Shown here: in pieces, positions 44,740 to 56,361 of the stretch | Layout: each line of letters opens with the position of its first letter | How positions within the stretch are numbered: position 1 is the stretch's first letter | Origin: DATLWN01 sp963764315 | GTDB lineage: Bacteria; Pseudomonadota; Zetaproteobacteria; Mariprofundales; Mariprofundaceae | Direction: 5' to 3' | DNA: 64,000 nucleotides | Assembly (NCBI GenBank): GCA_963764315.1 | Contig: CAVXSB010000008.1 | Coordinates: 1-64,000, forward strand | Position numbers and translations under genes: made by a program | Notes under the pieces: generated by a model | Told to the model about the DNA's origin: nothing | Databases searched by the model: none | Seen by the model: the letters and a program-made list of their open reading frames with translations, nothing else

Positions 44740-46077
44740 ATGATTCAGACCGAGGTTAAAACCACTGGAAAGAGCGAGCATCTGGTGCATGTGCACGTGC
44801 CGCAAGGCGACTACGACGTGGTCTACGCCGAGCAGGTGCAGAAGATCGCGGCGCGCGCCAAGCTGCCGGGATTCCGCCAGGGCAAGATGCCGCCGGGCCT
44901 GATCGAGCGCCAGTTTTCCGGCCAGATTCTGGAGGAGACCACTTCCGAGCTGGTGCAGCGCCATTACGCGGAGGTGCTCGAATCCACCGGCCTGAAGCCG
45001 GCGGTGCAGCCGGAGATTGAGCTGCCGGCGGTGCAGCCGGGCAGCGGCTTCGCCTTCACACTGAAGGTGACGACCTGGCCCGAGGTCGCGCTGGGCGATC
45101 TGGGTAAGCTGAAGTTCGACGAGACCGAGGTGACTGCCGGTGACGCCGATGTGCAGTCGGTGGTGGATCGTCTGCTGGCCTCCCAGGTGCGCTACGAACC
45201 CGCCGAGGACCGTGCCGCCGCCCAGGGCGACCGTGTAGAGATGGATTTCGTCGGTTATATCGATGATGAGGCCTTCGAGGGCGGCAAGGGCGAGAACGTG
45301 GCCCTGGTGCTCGGCGAGGGACGCTTCATTCCGGGCTTCGAGGACGGCCTGCTGGGCGCCAAGCCTGGCGAGCAGCGGCAGGTCGAGGTGAGCTTCCCGG
45401 CCGATTATCAGGCGGCGAACCTGGCCGGCAAGCCGGCCCGCTTCGAGGTGACGGTGCGCACCGTGGCCGCGGGCGTGCCGCCGAAAGACGAGGATGATCT
45501 GGCCACGATGGTGGATTTCGCGGATGCCGCGGCGCTGCGCGCCGATATTCGCCGTCGGCTGGAGGCGGAAGCCAAGGATGCCGGCCATGCAGCCACCCGG
45601 CAGGCAGCGCTCGATGCGTTGCTGGCGGCCAATACGGTGGAGCTTCCCGAGGCACTGCTGCGCGAGGACGTGCGCCAGACGACGCTGCGCGTGGCCAAGA
45701 ACATGCGCGAACAGGGGCTGCAGCCGGACAAGGCGATGTTCGACGCTCCCGAGTTCCAGAAAGAGGTGCGGGAACGCGCCGAACGCGGCCTGAAGCTGTC
45801 GGTGCTGCTGCAGGCCGTGCGCGAGCAGGCGAAGGCCGAGGTCTCGGATGAGGACGTCGAGGCGGAGCTTGATGTGCAGGCGCAGCAGTATCCCGAGGCC
45901 CAGCATGAGGAGTTCAAACGCTGGATGCGCGGCCAGCCCGAGCGCATGCAGGAGCTGGGTGAGCAGCTGCTTGAACGGAAATGCATTGCCTATATAGTAG
46001 CTAAGGCCAAGACCAAGAAGCAGGCCAAGAGCCTGGCCGATTGGCAGGCCGAGCAGGATCAGGGCCAGGAGAAGTAG
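44740..46077 (+). CDS. tig: trigger factor
   Basis: Ribosome-bound chaperone with peptidyl-prolyl isomerase activity. The ribosome-docking loop GFRQGKMPPGLIERQF, the FKBP-like domain GDRVEMDFVGYIDDEAFEGG...IPGFEDGLLG (in parts) and the helical C-terminal domain are in the usual order in 445 residues. AGGAG precedes ATG 44740; the ATG at 44733 is out of frame. tig-clpP-clpX-lon is the standard proteobacterial order. Confidence 0.97.
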   Translation: MIQTEVKTTGKSEHLVHVHVPQGDYDVVYAEQVQKIAARAKLPGFRQGKMPPGLIERQFSGQILEETTSELVQRHYAEVLESTGLKPAVQPEIELPAVQPGSGFAFTLKVTTWPEVALGDLGKLKFDETEVTAGDADVQSVVDRLLASQVRYEPAEDRAAAQGDRVEMDFVGYIDDEAFEGGKGENVALVLGEGRFIPGFEDGLLGAKPGEQRQVEVSFPADYQAANLAGKPARFEVTVRTVAAGVPPKDEDDLATMVDFADAAALRADIRRRLEAEAKDAGHAATRQAALDALLAANTVELPEALLREDVRQTTLRVAKNMREQGLQPDKAMFDAPEFQKEVRERAERGLKLSVLLQAVREQAKAEVSDEDVEAELDVQAQQYPEAQHEEFKRWMRGQPERMQELGEQLLERKCIAYIVAKAKTKKQAKSLADWQAEQDQGQEK

Positions 46078-46078
46078 T

Positions 46079-46711
46079 ATGAATCTCGTCCCCATGGTCG
46101 TCGAACGCACATCGCGCGGTGAGCGTTCCTACGATATCTATTCGCGGCTGCTCAAGGAGCGCATCGTGTTCATGAGTGGCCCGGTCGACGACCATATGGC
46201 CAACCTGATCACCGCCCAGCTGCTGTTCCTGGAGGCGGAGGGTCCGGAAAAGGACATCTATATGTATATCAACAGCCCCGGTGGGCTGGTGACGGCGGGG
46301 ATGGCCATCTACGACACCATGCAGTACATCCGCTGCGATGTGTCGACGCTGTGCGTCGGCCAGGCCGCGAGCATGGGGGCGCACCTGCTGGCCTCCGGCA
46401 CCGCCGGCAAGCGCTTTGCGCTGCCCAATGCCCGCATCATGATCCACCAGCCGCTGGGTGGTTTCCAGGGGCAGGCGACGGATATCGAGATTCACGCCCG
46501 CGAGATTATCAAGCTCAAGGAGCGCATGAACCAGATGATGGCCGACCATACCGGTCAGCCGCTGGAGAAGATCTCCGATGATGTCGAGCGCGATTATTTC
46601 TTGACCGCCGAAGAAGCGCGGGATTACGGTTTGATCGATCAGGTGCTGACATCCCGCAAGTCTGTCACGGACAAGGAGTCGGCCGGAGGTAAGGATGGGC
46701 ACGGGAAATAA
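46079..46711 (+). CDS. clpP: ATP-dependent Clp protease proteolytic subunit
   Basis: Serine peptidase that forms the double heptameric chamber served by ClpX or ClpA. Catalytic triad: Ser in GQAASMGAHLL, His in RIMIHQPLGG, Asp in GQATDIEIHA. Length 210 is typical. It starts one base after tig, and its 3' end overlaps clpX by 17 bases, an unusually long overlap that implies coupling. Confidence 0.97.
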   Translation: MNLVPMVVERTSRGERSYDIYSRLLKERIVFMSGPVDDHMANLITAQLLFLEAEGPEKDIYMYINSPGGLVTAGMAIYDTMQYIRCDVSTLCVGQAASMGAHLLASGTAGKRFALPNARIMIHQPLGGFQGQATDIEIHAREIIKLKERMNQMMADHTGQPLEKISDDVERDYFLTAEEARDYGLIDQVLTSRKSVTDKESAGGKDGHGK

Positions 46712-47966
46712 GGGCGGCGACACCACGCTGTATTGCTCGTTTTGCGGCAAGAGCCAGCACGACGTCAAGAAACTGATCGCCGGCCCGACCGTATTCATCT
46801 GTGATGAATGCATTGAACTGTGCAACGAGATCATCGTCGAGGAGCTTTCCGGCAAGGAAGCCAAGCCCAAACGCGAGGCCGGCAGTCTGCCGAAGCCGGC
46901 GGAAATCAAGGCCTATCTCGACGACTATGTGATCGGCCAGGAATCGAGCAAGCGCTTGCTTTCGGTGGCCGTCTACAACCATTACAAGCGCATCGGCCAC
47001 AACGAGAACAGCGAGGTCGAGATCAGCAAGAGCAATGTACTGCTCCTGGGCCCGACCGGCAGCGGCAAGACGCTCTTGGCCCAAACCCTGGCCAAGGTGT
47101 TCGACGTGCCTTTCGTCATGGCCGACGCCACGACGCTGACCGAGGCCGGCTATGTCGGTGAGGACGTCGAAAACATCATCCTGAAGCTGCTGCAGGCCGC
47201 CGATTACGATGTGGCCAAGGCCCAGCGCGGCATCATCTATATCGACGAGGTGGACAAGCTTTCGCGTAAGTCCGAGTCGCCGTCGATCACCCGCGACGTG
47301 TCCGGCGAGGGCGTGCAGCAGGCGTTGTTGAAGCTCATCGAGGGCACGGTGGCCTCGGTGCCGCCGCAGGGCGGCCGCAAGCATCCGCAGCAGGAATTCC
47401 TGCAGGTGGATACGACGAATATCCTGTTCATCCTGGGCGGCGCCTTCGATGGCCTGGAAAAGCTCATCGAGTCCCGCATCAACCACCGCTCCATCGGTTT
47501 CGCCGCCAATGTCGGCGACGACAAGAAGAGCATTGGGGCCGTGCTGCGCCTGGTGGAGCCGGACGACCTGATCCGCTACGGCCTGATTCCGGAGCTGGTC
47601 GGCCGCCTGCCGGCGGTAGCCACGCTGGAGCAACTGGATCGGGCGGCTCTGCTGCAGATCCTGACGGAGCCGAAGAACGCGCTGGTCAAGCAGTACCATG
47701 CACTGCTGACCTACGACGACGTGGATCTGTCGTTCACCGACGATGCGCTCGAGGCCATCGCCGACAAGGCGATCGCGCGCAAGACGGGCGCCCGCGGCCT
47801 GCGGGCGATCATGGAGTCGGTGATGCTCGAGATCATGTACGAGATTCCGACACTCGGCACCGTCGAGCAGTGCGTGATCAACGCCGATGTCGTGGAAGGG
47901 CGCGGCAAGCCGGTACTGGTCTACCGTGGCGAGGAAGCGCAGGCGCGCTCGGGCACCGACAACTGA
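46695..47966 (+). CDS. clpX: ATP-dependent Clp protease ATP-binding subunit ClpX
   Basis: AAA+ unfoldase for ClpP. The N-terminal zinc-binding domain (CSFCGKSQ...CDECIELC), Walker A GPTGSGKT, pore loop GYVGEDVE and Walker B IIYIDEVDK are intact in 423 residues. Confidence 0.98.
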   Translation: MGTGNKGGDTTLYCSFCGKSQHDVKKLIAGPTVFICDECIELCNEIIVEELSGKEAKPKREAGSLPKPAEIKAYLDDYVIGQESSKRLLSVAVYNHYKRIGHNENSEVEISKSNVLLLGPTGSGKTLLAQTLAKVFDVPFVMADATTLTEAGYVGEDVENIILKLLQAADYDVAKAQRGIIYIDEVDKLSRKSESPSITRDVSGEGVQQALLKLIEGTVASVPPQGGRKHPQQEFLQVDTTNILFILGGAFDGLEKLIESRINHRSIGFAANVGDDKKSIGAVLRLVEPDDLIRYGLIPELVGRLPAVATLEQLDRAALLQILTEPKNALVKQYHALLTYDDVDLSFTDDALEAIADKAIARKTGARGLRAIMESVMLEIMYEIPTLGTVEQCVINADVVEGRGKPVLVYRGEEAQARSGTDN

Positions 47967-47970
47967 TCCC

Positions 47971-47999
47971 GGCGCCGGTTACGGCGCCCTTTCTTTTTT
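47971..47999 (+). terminator. terminator or attenuator between clpX and lon
   Basis: GGCGCC, six-base loop, GGCGCC, then CTTTCTTTTTT. Confidence 0.75.
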
Positions 48000-48068
48000 C
48001 ATTGCCGAAAGGCATCATCAATGGGCACGGTATGTGGAGCCCGCTCTTCGACCGTCCAGGAGTACCAA

Positions 48069-50516
<2,448 letters not shown>

Positions 50517-50539
50517 GCTATCAAAAAACTAGAAAAGCG

Positions 50540-50568
50540 TTGACAGGAGATGGGTGCGGTTGTTTATA
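50540..50568 (+). promoter_or_regulatory. strong sigma70 promoter of hup
   Basis: TTGACA (50540-50545), 17-base spacer, TTTATA (50563-50568); 34 bases before the ATG. Confidence 0.8.
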
Positions 50569-50602
50569 TTTCGCCCCATCGACGTAGCTTGCGGGAGGAA
50601 AA

Positions 50603-50875
50603 ATGAACAAAGCAGATTTGGTGAATCACGTTGCGGCCGAGGCTGGCCTGACCAAGACTGCGGCTGGTGCCGCTGTCGAGGCCGTTCTGGGGGGTATCAC
50701 GGGCGCCATGCAGAAGGGCGATGCGGTGAGCTTGGTGGGCTTCGGCACGTTCTCGGTGGCTGAGCGCGCCGCACGTACGGCCCGCAATCCGCGCACTGGT
50801 CAGACCATTGCGGTTGCCGCTTCCAATGCTCCGAAGTTCAAGGCTGGCAAGGCCCTGAAGGACGCGGTGAAGTAA
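50603..50875 (+). CDS. hupB: DNA-binding protein HU
   Basis: A 90-residue nucleoid protein. MNKADLVNHVAAEAGLTK opening, VSLVGFGTFSV, and the DNA-arm ARTARNPRTGQTIAVAASNAPKFKAGKALK (in parts) are typical of HU-beta. Its place after lon is the standard one. It has its own consensus promoter and its own terminator. Confidence 0.96.
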   Translation: MNKADLVNHVAAEAGLTKTAAGAAVEAVLGGITGAMQKGDAVSLVGFGTFSVAERAARTARNPRTGQTIAVAASNAPKFKAGKALKDAVK

Positions 50876-50924
50876 GACAGCATCCTTTAGTGGGGGCGAC
50901 AGGGCCCCTACTTATGCTTACGGA

Positions 50925-50957
50925 AACAAGGGCTTGACCGAGCCCTTGTTCCTTTTT
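50925..50957 (+). terminator. intrinsic terminator of hup
   Basis: AACAAGGGCT and AGCCCTTGTT form a perfect 10-bp stem with a 6-base loop, followed by CCTTTTT. Confidence 0.9.
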
Positions 50958-50960
50958 CTA

Positions 50961-51036
50961 GGGCGAATAGCTCAGCTGGGAGAGCGGCGGCCTTACAAGC
51001 CGTAGGTCACAGGTTCGATCCCTGTTTCGCCCACCA
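50961..51036 (+). tRNA. tRNA-Val (anticodon TAC)
   Basis: 76 bases, acceptor GGGCGAA/TTCGCCC, anticodon loop CTTACAA, encoded CCA. It starts only four bases after the T-run of the hup terminator. Confidence 0.97.
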
Positions 51037-51086
51037 TTCGGAATGCTATGCTTCGATGCACGGTGTTTCTGGGTCAACAATACAAG

Positions 51087-51115
51087 TTGATTTTAGGGTG
51101 CTGAGTGATTACTTT
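51087..51115 (+). promoter_or_regulatory. possible promoter of tRNA-Asp
   Basis: TTGATT and TACTTT with a 17-base spacer, ending 11 bases before the tRNA. Confidence 0.4.
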
Positions 51116-51126
51116 GCGCCCCCGCT

Positions 51127-51203
51127 GGAGCGGTAGTTCAGTTGGTTAGAATGCCGGCCTGTCACGCCGGAGGTCGCGGGTTCGAGTCCCGTCCGCTCCG
51201 CCA
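51127..51203 (+). tRNA. tRNA-Asp (anticodon GTC)
   Basis: 77 bases, acceptor GGAGCGG/CCGCTCC, anticodon loop CTGTCAC, encoded CCA. Confidence 0.97.
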
Positions 51204-51229
51204 CATATGCATCCCTGGGATGGACCACG

Positions 51230-51267
51230 AGCCAGTAAGCCATAAGCTTGCTGGCTTTTTTCTTTTT
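51230..51267 (+). terminator. intrinsic terminator after tRNA-Asp
   Basis: AGCCAGTAAGC and GCTTGCTGGCT pair with one T-G step around CATAA, followed by TTTTTTCTTTTT. Confidence 0.85.
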
Positions 51268-51305
51268 ACCCGGCAGGCATCGCGCCTTACCTTCCCGTCC
51301 GGAAC

Positions 51306-52205
51306 CTAATGGGACGAGACCTGGAGATCGTTGGGCGCATGCTCCCCTGATTGCGCCTGGATGGCGCGGGAGGCCTGTTGGGTTAACAGGGTGATGCTGA
51401 TGCGTCGGTTCGCCGCATCCTGGGGATGGGCTGGAAGCAGTGGCACAGCGGATCCCAGGCCGGTGACGCGCAGGATGCGCCCGGGAGGCAGGCCGCCGGC
51501 CAGTAAGGCGCGCCGGCAGGCATTGGCCCGGTCCAGGGAAAGCTCCCAGTTGCTGTAGTCCTGTTTGGGGCCGGCATAGGGGGCGGCATCGGTATGGCCC
51601 TCGACGCTGATCCGGTTCGGCTGTTGGCCCAGCACGTGGCCCATGACCTGAAGCATGGCCCTGGCGGAAGGCGTTAGTCGGGCGCTGTCACCGGAAAACA
51701 GCGAATGCTGTGGCTGATCGACAATCTGTAACAGCAATCCCTGTTGGTTCTTGACGATGGCGATCTGGGACTTGAACTGACTGAGCATGTTGTTCCTGGC
51801 AATGGTATCCTCGAGATGACCCTTCAACCCGGCCAGGTTCACCAAGGTGGGACGGACGCCGGCGCCGCTGGTGGCGACGGATGCCGCGGATGGATGCCCA
51901 TGGCTGACCTGGCCGCTTTTACGGGTGATGTCCGTGCCGCTGCCATGAATGGCAGTGTCCTGGTCGCCATGATGACGGCCGCCTTGCCCGGAGATTATCA
52001 GCGGCATATTAAAGTAATGGGCCACGCCCACAATCTGGCTCTTGTTGAACGTGGTGCTGACCCACATCAGCAGGAAGAAGGCCATCATGGCGGTGATGAA
52101 GTCGGCATAGGCCACCTTCCAGGCTCCGGCATGGTGCTGACGCCTAGTCCTCTTCTTGACCTTGATGACGGTGACCTTGGGCTTTTTCTTGCTCTCGATG
52201 ATCAT
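51306..52205 (-). CDS. motB: flagellar motor stator protein MotB-like
   Basis: A 299-residue inner-membrane protein with the MotB plug-and-channel segment GAWKVAYADFITAMMAFFLLMWV, including the proton-carrying Asp, and a C-terminal OmpA-type peptidoglycan-binding domain (ISVEGHTDAAPYAG...NWELSLDRANACRRALLAGG). ATG 52205 (MIIESKKKPKV) fits the family; longer frames have no similarity. MotB normally follows motA, but none is adjacent on either side, so it is an orphan here. The low-complexity middle (GQGGRHHGDQDT) is unusual. Confidence 0.88.
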   Translation of the reverse strand: MIIESKKKPKVTVIKVKKRTRRQHHAGAWKVAYADFITAMMAFFLLMWVSTTFNKSQIVGVAHYFNMPLIISGQGGRHHGDQDTAIHGSGTDITRKSGQVSHGHPSAASVATSGAGVRPTLVNLAGLKGHLEDTIARNNMLSQFKSQIAIVKNQQGLLLQIVDQPQHSLFSGDSARLTPSARAMLQVMGHVLGQQPNRISVEGHTDAAPYAGPKQDYSNWELSLDRANACRRALLAGGLPPGRILRVTGLGSAVPLLPAHPQDAANRRISITLLTQQASRAIQAQSGEHAPNDLQVSSH

Positions 52206-52329
52206 GGTCGTGAAGGCTTGGCTGATGGCAGGCCGGCACGCATGCCTCGGCGTCCCGCGTCGGGTGTGGAGGAAATGATGTCCCAGATTCGCATAAACAT
52301 AAAAAACTAACGCCTCGGTCGGCGACAAA

Positions 52330-52345
52330 GGTGATCTGGATCACC
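52330..52345. promoter_or_regulatory. CRP/FNR-like palindromic operator
   Basis: GGTGATC-TG-GATCACC is a perfect inverted repeat with 7-base arms, like the core of CRP-family sites (GTGAnnnnnnTCAC), about 97 bases before the fbp ATG and 125 bases before motB. Confidence 0.45.
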
Positions 52346-52441
52346 AAAATGGCTTGGGGCATGGTCATGCGGGCGCTGCACTGTTCTTCTCCGTCCATGC
52401 CGGTTAGCATCCTCTCCAATCAATCTGGGGGAGGGGAAGGC

Positions 52442-53389
52442 ATGCCGACAACGCTGAACGATATTGCCCGTCAGGGAAAAAACGGGGCGGAAATGATGCC
52501 GATCGTCCAGGGCGTGGCCCGGGCGGCGGTGGAGATCAGCGCCCTGCTGCGCGGGGCAGTGTTCCGCGGGGCCCTCGGTGAGGCCGGTGGTGCCAATGTG
52601 CAGGGCGAACAGCAGCAGAAACTGGACGTATTGTCCGATGAGATTTTTCTGGAGGAGATGCGTGCGACCGGCTATGTCTGCGCCGTCGGCTCCGAGGAGC
52701 AGGAATCACTGCAGGTGATCGATGAGTATGCCGATGCCGACTGGCTGGTGCTGGTCGACCCGCTGGACGGCTCCTCGAACCTGGACGTCGATGGCCCCGT
52801 CGGCACCATCTTCTCGGTGGTGCGCCGCAAGTCGGCGAAGGGCAGCCGGCCGGACGAGGCCGATACGCTGCAAAGCGGCCGCGCCGTCGCCGCTGCCGGC
52901 TACGTGCTGTACGGTCCGGCCACCATGCTGGTGATGTCCGTCGGCGCCGGCGTGCACGGCTATACCTTCCACCCGGCCACGGCGCGTTTCGAGCTCAGCC
53001 ACCCGGATATCCGCATCCCCGCCAAGGGGGGGTATTACTCCGTCAACGAGGCAAATGCCGCGCAATGGCTGCACGGCGTGGACGAACGCCTGGTCATGAT
53101 GAAGCAGCAGACGGGCTTGGGCATGCGTTATGTCGGTGCCATGGTGGCCGATATCCACCGCACGCTGCTCAAGGGCGGTGTGTTCCTGTATCCGGCCGAC
53201 AAGAAGAATGCGAACGGCAAGCTCAGGCTGCTGTACGAGGCGATCCCGATGGGCTTTCTGATGGAGCAGGCCGGCGGCAAGGCCTGGGCGCTGGATGGGC
53301 AGGTGCTCGACGTGCAGCCCGAGGCTCTGCATCAGCGCGTGCCGGTATTCCTCGGCGCCGCCTCGGCGGTGGATCCTCTGATCGAATAG
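52442..53389 (+). CDS. fbp: fructose-1,6-bisphosphatase class I
   Basis: Hydrolyses fructose-1,6-bisphosphate to fructose-6-phosphate in gluconeogenesis and the Calvin cycle. The metal-binding DPLDGSSNLDVDGPVGTIFSV and the later KGGVFLYPADKKNANGKLRLLYEA (in parts) are characteristic. Length 315. ATG 52442 has GGGGAGGGGAAGG upstream. A CRP-like palindrome lies before it. Confidence 0.93.
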   Translation: MPTTLNDIARQGKNGAEMMPIVQGVARAAVEISALLRGAVFRGALGEAGGANVQGEQQQKLDVLSDEIFLEEMRATGYVCAVGSEEQESLQVIDEYADADWLVLVDPLDGSSNLDVDGPVGTIFSVVRRKSAKGSRPDEADTLQSGRAVAAAGYVLYGPATMLVMSVGAGVHGYTFHPATARFELSHPDIRIPAKGGYYSVNEANAAQWLHGVDERLVMMKQQTGLGMRYVGAMVADIHRTLLKGGVFLYPADKKNANGKLRLLYEAIPMGFLMEQAGGKAWALDGQVLDVQPEALHQRVPVFLGAASAVDPLIE

Positions 53390-53390
53390 G

Positions 53391-54092
53391 ATGGCCCCAG
53401 CCATCGATTTCCGCACCTATTACCTGCGCCAGGCGGGTATCTGCCCGCCCATGGCAGGCATGTCCGTCGACATGGCCGGCGCCGACCCTGGCGTGCCGGC
53501 CGTCCCCGGCAGGGTGCCCGAGCAGCAGGCAGGAGCCGGCGATCTCGGGTCGTTGGCGACGGCGGTCGGCCAGTGCACCGCCTGCGACCTTGCCGCCGGA
53601 CGCACGCAGACGGTGTTCGGTGTCGGCAATCCCGAGGCGCAGCTGATGTTCGTCGGAGAGGCGCCGGGCCGCGAAGAGGATCTGAAGGGCGAGCCGTTCG
53701 TCGGCCTGGCGGGCAAGCTGCTCGACCGCATGCTGGCGGCCATGGATCTGGACCGCTCCCAGGTCTACATCATGAACGTCGTCAAATGCCGGCCGCCGCA
53801 AAACCGCAACCCCGAGGCCCACGAGATCGCGGCCTGTGCCCATTGGTTCGATGCCCAGTGGCAGGCCGTTTCCCCGAAGATCGTCTGCCTGCTGGGCAAG
53901 GTGGCGGCCAGCGCCGTGCTGGACAGTCAAGCGCCGATGGCGGCGATGCGCGGGCGCTGGTTTGAGAGCCGTGGGACGAAGCTGCGCGTGACCTATCACC
54001 CGGCCTATCTGCTGCGCTCGCCTGAGCAGAAGGTGCATGTATGGCAGGATATGCAGGCCATCATGCGTGCCCTGCGCCAGGAAGTCTCCTAG
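53391..54092 (+). CDS. uracil-DNA glycosylase family 4
   Basis: Removes uracil from DNA. Motif 1 GEAPGREEDLKGEPFVG, motif HPAYLLRSP, and the four cysteines of a 4Fe-4S cluster (CTACDLA, KCRPPQNRNP, AACAHWF) define the family-4 type. Length 233. It starts one base after the fbp stop, and its 3' end overlaps the convergent CorC-like gene by four bases. Confidence 0.93.
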   Translation: MAPAIDFRTYYLRQAGICPPMAGMSVDMAGADPGVPAVPGRVPEQQAGAGDLGSLATAVGQCTACDLAAGRTQTVFGVGNPEAQLMFVGEAPGREEDLKGEPFVGLAGKLLDRMLAAMDLDRSQVYIMNVVKCRPPQNRNPEAHEIAACAHWFDAQWQAVSPKIVCLLGKVAASAVLDSQAPMAAMRGRWFESRGTKLRVTYHPAYLLRSPEQKVHVWQDMQAIMRALRQEVS

Positions 54093-55372
54093 GCCTGGGC
54101 CTCGTCCTCAGGCGGGTGCTTCTTCATGATGCGCACCTGCTGAATCCAGCCGCCGCTCAGCCCCGTTACCTCGAGGCGCACATCCTCGGCGGCCAGGCAT
54201 ACCGGCCCGTCCGGCTGCTCCCCGAGCAGTTCCACCACCAGGCCGCCGATGGTCGTGGCCCCGTTCTTCGGCAGATTGCATCCGAGCTCGTCGTTGATGT
54301 CGTGGATGTTGACCATGGCTTCGGCCACCAGCGATCCGTCCGGTTTCAGCCACATGTTCTGCTGTTCGGGGATGTCCCATTCGTCGGTGATCTCGCCGAC
54401 GATCTCCTCGAGGATATCCTCCAGCGTGATCAGACCGTCGATGTCGCCGAGCTCGTCGACGACGATGCCCATGTGCTGGCGACGGGTCTGGAACTCGAAC
54501 ATCATGTCCAGGGCGTTCTTCGAGGAAGGGATATACATCGGGGTCTGCCAGATGATGGCGTGCATCAGCGGCATGTCCCGGTTTTTCAGGCGCATCAGAT
54601 CCCGAAGATGCACGATGCCGATCAGGTTGTCCGTCTCCCCCTGGTAGACCGGGTAGCGGGAATGCGGCTTTTCCATGGCGTAGGCCAGACATTCACCGAC
54701 GCTGCGGTCGGCATCGATGAGGATCATGCTCTTGCGCGGCGTCATCAGCGCCCGCACCTTGACCTCGTGCAGGCTCAGGCTGTTCAGCAGCATCTGCTCG
54801 CGCGAACTGTCCAGCATGCCGCCCTTGGCCCCCATGTCGATCAGGGTGGCGAGCTCCTGATGCGTGACGATGTGCTCCTGCTTGTCGGGGATACGGAAAA
54901 TGCGGCGCATCAGGCCGATCAGGAACATCAGCACGGCGACGATGGGCGACAGCAGGCGCTGGATCCAGAACAGCGTGGGCGCGACCTTGACTGCGAAGGA
55001 TTCGGCATGGGCCACGGCGATGGCCTTGGGCAGAACCTCGGAGAGCAGCAGCACGACCGTGGTCATCAGCACCGTGGCGTAAATGATGCCGGCTTCGCCG
55101 AAGTCGGCCACGAAGATGGCGGTGGCGAGCGAAGAGGCTGCGATATTGACGAAGTTGTTGCCGAGCAGCACCGCCGCCAGCATGCGTTCAGGGTGGCGCA
55201 CCAGGTGCAGGGCCCGTTTCGAGCCCCGGACCCGATTCTCCTGCATGGTTTCCAGGCGCGCACGGCTGGCCCGCGTCAACGCCGTTTCCGATCCGGAGAA
55301 GAAGGCGGACAGCAGCAGCAGCGCGAACAGGATGGCGACGGCTACCGGGATCGAGAGGATGAAATCATGCAT
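54089..55372 (-). CDS. CNNM/HlyC-CorC family membrane protein with CBS domains (YfjD-like)
   Basis: A 427-residue protein: DUF21/CNNM membrane domain (residues 1-190, with FALLLLSAFFSGSETALTRA), a pair of CBS domains (about 205-330, opening MTPRKSMILID), and a CorC_HlyC domain to the end. The family is tied to magnesium/cobalt export or resistance. Together with the YpjD-like gene just upstream it forms the yfjD-ypjD pair known from E. coli, there next to ffh; ffh is not here. Confidence 0.9.
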   Translation of the reverse strand: MHDFILSIPVAVAILFALLLLSAFFSGSETALTRASRARLETMQENRVRGSKRALHLVRHPERMLAAVLLGNNFVNIAASSLATAIFVADFGEAGIIYATVLMTTVVLLLSEVLPKAIAVAHAESFAVKVAPTLFWIQRLLSPIVAVLMFLIGLMRRIFRIPDKQEHIVTHQELATLIDMGAKGGMLDSSREQMLLNSLSLHEVKVRALMTPRKSMILIDADRSVGECLAYAMEKPHSRYPVYQGETDNLIGIVHLRDLMRLKNRDMPLMHAIIWQTPMYIPSSKNALDMMFEFQTRRQHMGIVVDELGDIDGLITLEDILEEIVGEITDEWDIPEQQNMWLKPDGSLVAEAMVNIHDINDELGCNLPKNGATTIGGLVVELLGEQPDGPVCLAAEDVRLEVTGLSGGWIQQVRIMKKHPPEDEAQA

Positions 55373-55390
55373 ATCGGGCTCGGGGGGCGA

Positions 55391-56221
55391 TCAGTGGTGG
55401 AGCCATGCCTTGATCATTTTTACGCCGAAGTAGGCCAGCACCATCAGCACATATGCGGTGATGACCATGATGGCCGACTGGCGTCCGGGCAGGGTGGCGC
55501 GGCGGCGGCGGATCAGCGGCACCATGATGACGACCCAGGAGAAGATGGCGAGCAGCACCTTGTGGCTGATCAGGTGGAAATGCGAGAACGCTTCCCACTG
55601 CCAGGCGAGTCCCGTCAGGATGCTGATGCCGATCAGCCAGGCCGACAGGCGCAACTGCGCCATCATATGCGCCTCAATCTCGATGATGGACGGCATGGCC
55701 TCGATCAGCGGGCTGATGGACTTGCGTTTCAGGGCGCGGTCGAGCTGCCAGAGCATGATGGCATGCAGGGCGGACAGGGTCAGCACGGCATAGCCGCATA
55801 GCGAGATGATCATATGCCCGGTTTCCAGCAGCGAGCGGGTCTGGATCCATTCCGTGGCGGCGTCCCGGGGCAGGAAGGGAATCAGGATCAGGGGTAGGGC
55901 GATGACCGGCAGCACGAATAGCCCCAGGCCGCCATGCCGATGGCGTAGGGCGCCGATGAAATACATGCCCTGTACCAGCAGCGTGGAGATGGCCACCGCC
56001 GTTGGCAGCGAGAACAGAAAAAAGCCTGATGCGTTGAAGGATTCCAGCTTCGTCCAGCCCCAGAAGGTCAGCACCATGGTGACGGGGATGGCTACGGCCA
56101 CGAAGATATGGGTGCGCTTCGCCAGCCATGCCGGCGTCAGATGCCAGACATTCATCCACAGCAGCACGGCGCAGAGCGCTGTCAGGGAGCCGGCGAGCGG
56201 GAACAGTATAGAGGAGGTCAT
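55391..56221 (-). CDS. ypjD: YpjD/CcsA-HemX family inner-membrane protein
   Basis: A 276-residue protein with about eight membrane segments and the CcsA-type core SLLETGHMIISLCGYAVLTLSALHAIMLWQLD (in part), with conserved His residues typical of cytochrome c assembly-like proteins; YpjD itself has no proven role. ATG 56221 is used since frames further upstream have no membrane or family character. It lies 18 bases before the CorC-like gene. Confidence 0.85.
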   Translation of the reverse strand: MTSSILFPLAGSLTALCAVLLWMNVWHLTPAWLAKRTHIFVAVAIPVTMVLTFWGWTKLESFNASGFFLFSLPTAVAISTLLVQGMYFIGALRHRHGGLGLFVLPVIALPLILIPFLPRDAATEWIQTRSLLETGHMIISLCGYAVLTLSALHAIMLWQLDRALKRKSISPLIEAMPSIIEIEAHMMAQLRLSAWLIGISILTGLAWQWEAFSHFHLISHKVLLAIFSWVVIMVPLIRRRRATLPGRQSAIMVITAYVLMVLAYFGVKMIKAWLHH

Positions 56222-56361
56222 CGGAACCGGGATCGGGTACGGGTCAGGCGACGGAAAGGCAAGGTGTCTGAATATCCATGCCCGTTTTATATCCGATGCC
56301 GTGGCAATCCGCAACGCCGTCCGCTGGTTGACTGGCGCCGGGAGGCGGCCAAAATCCGCAA

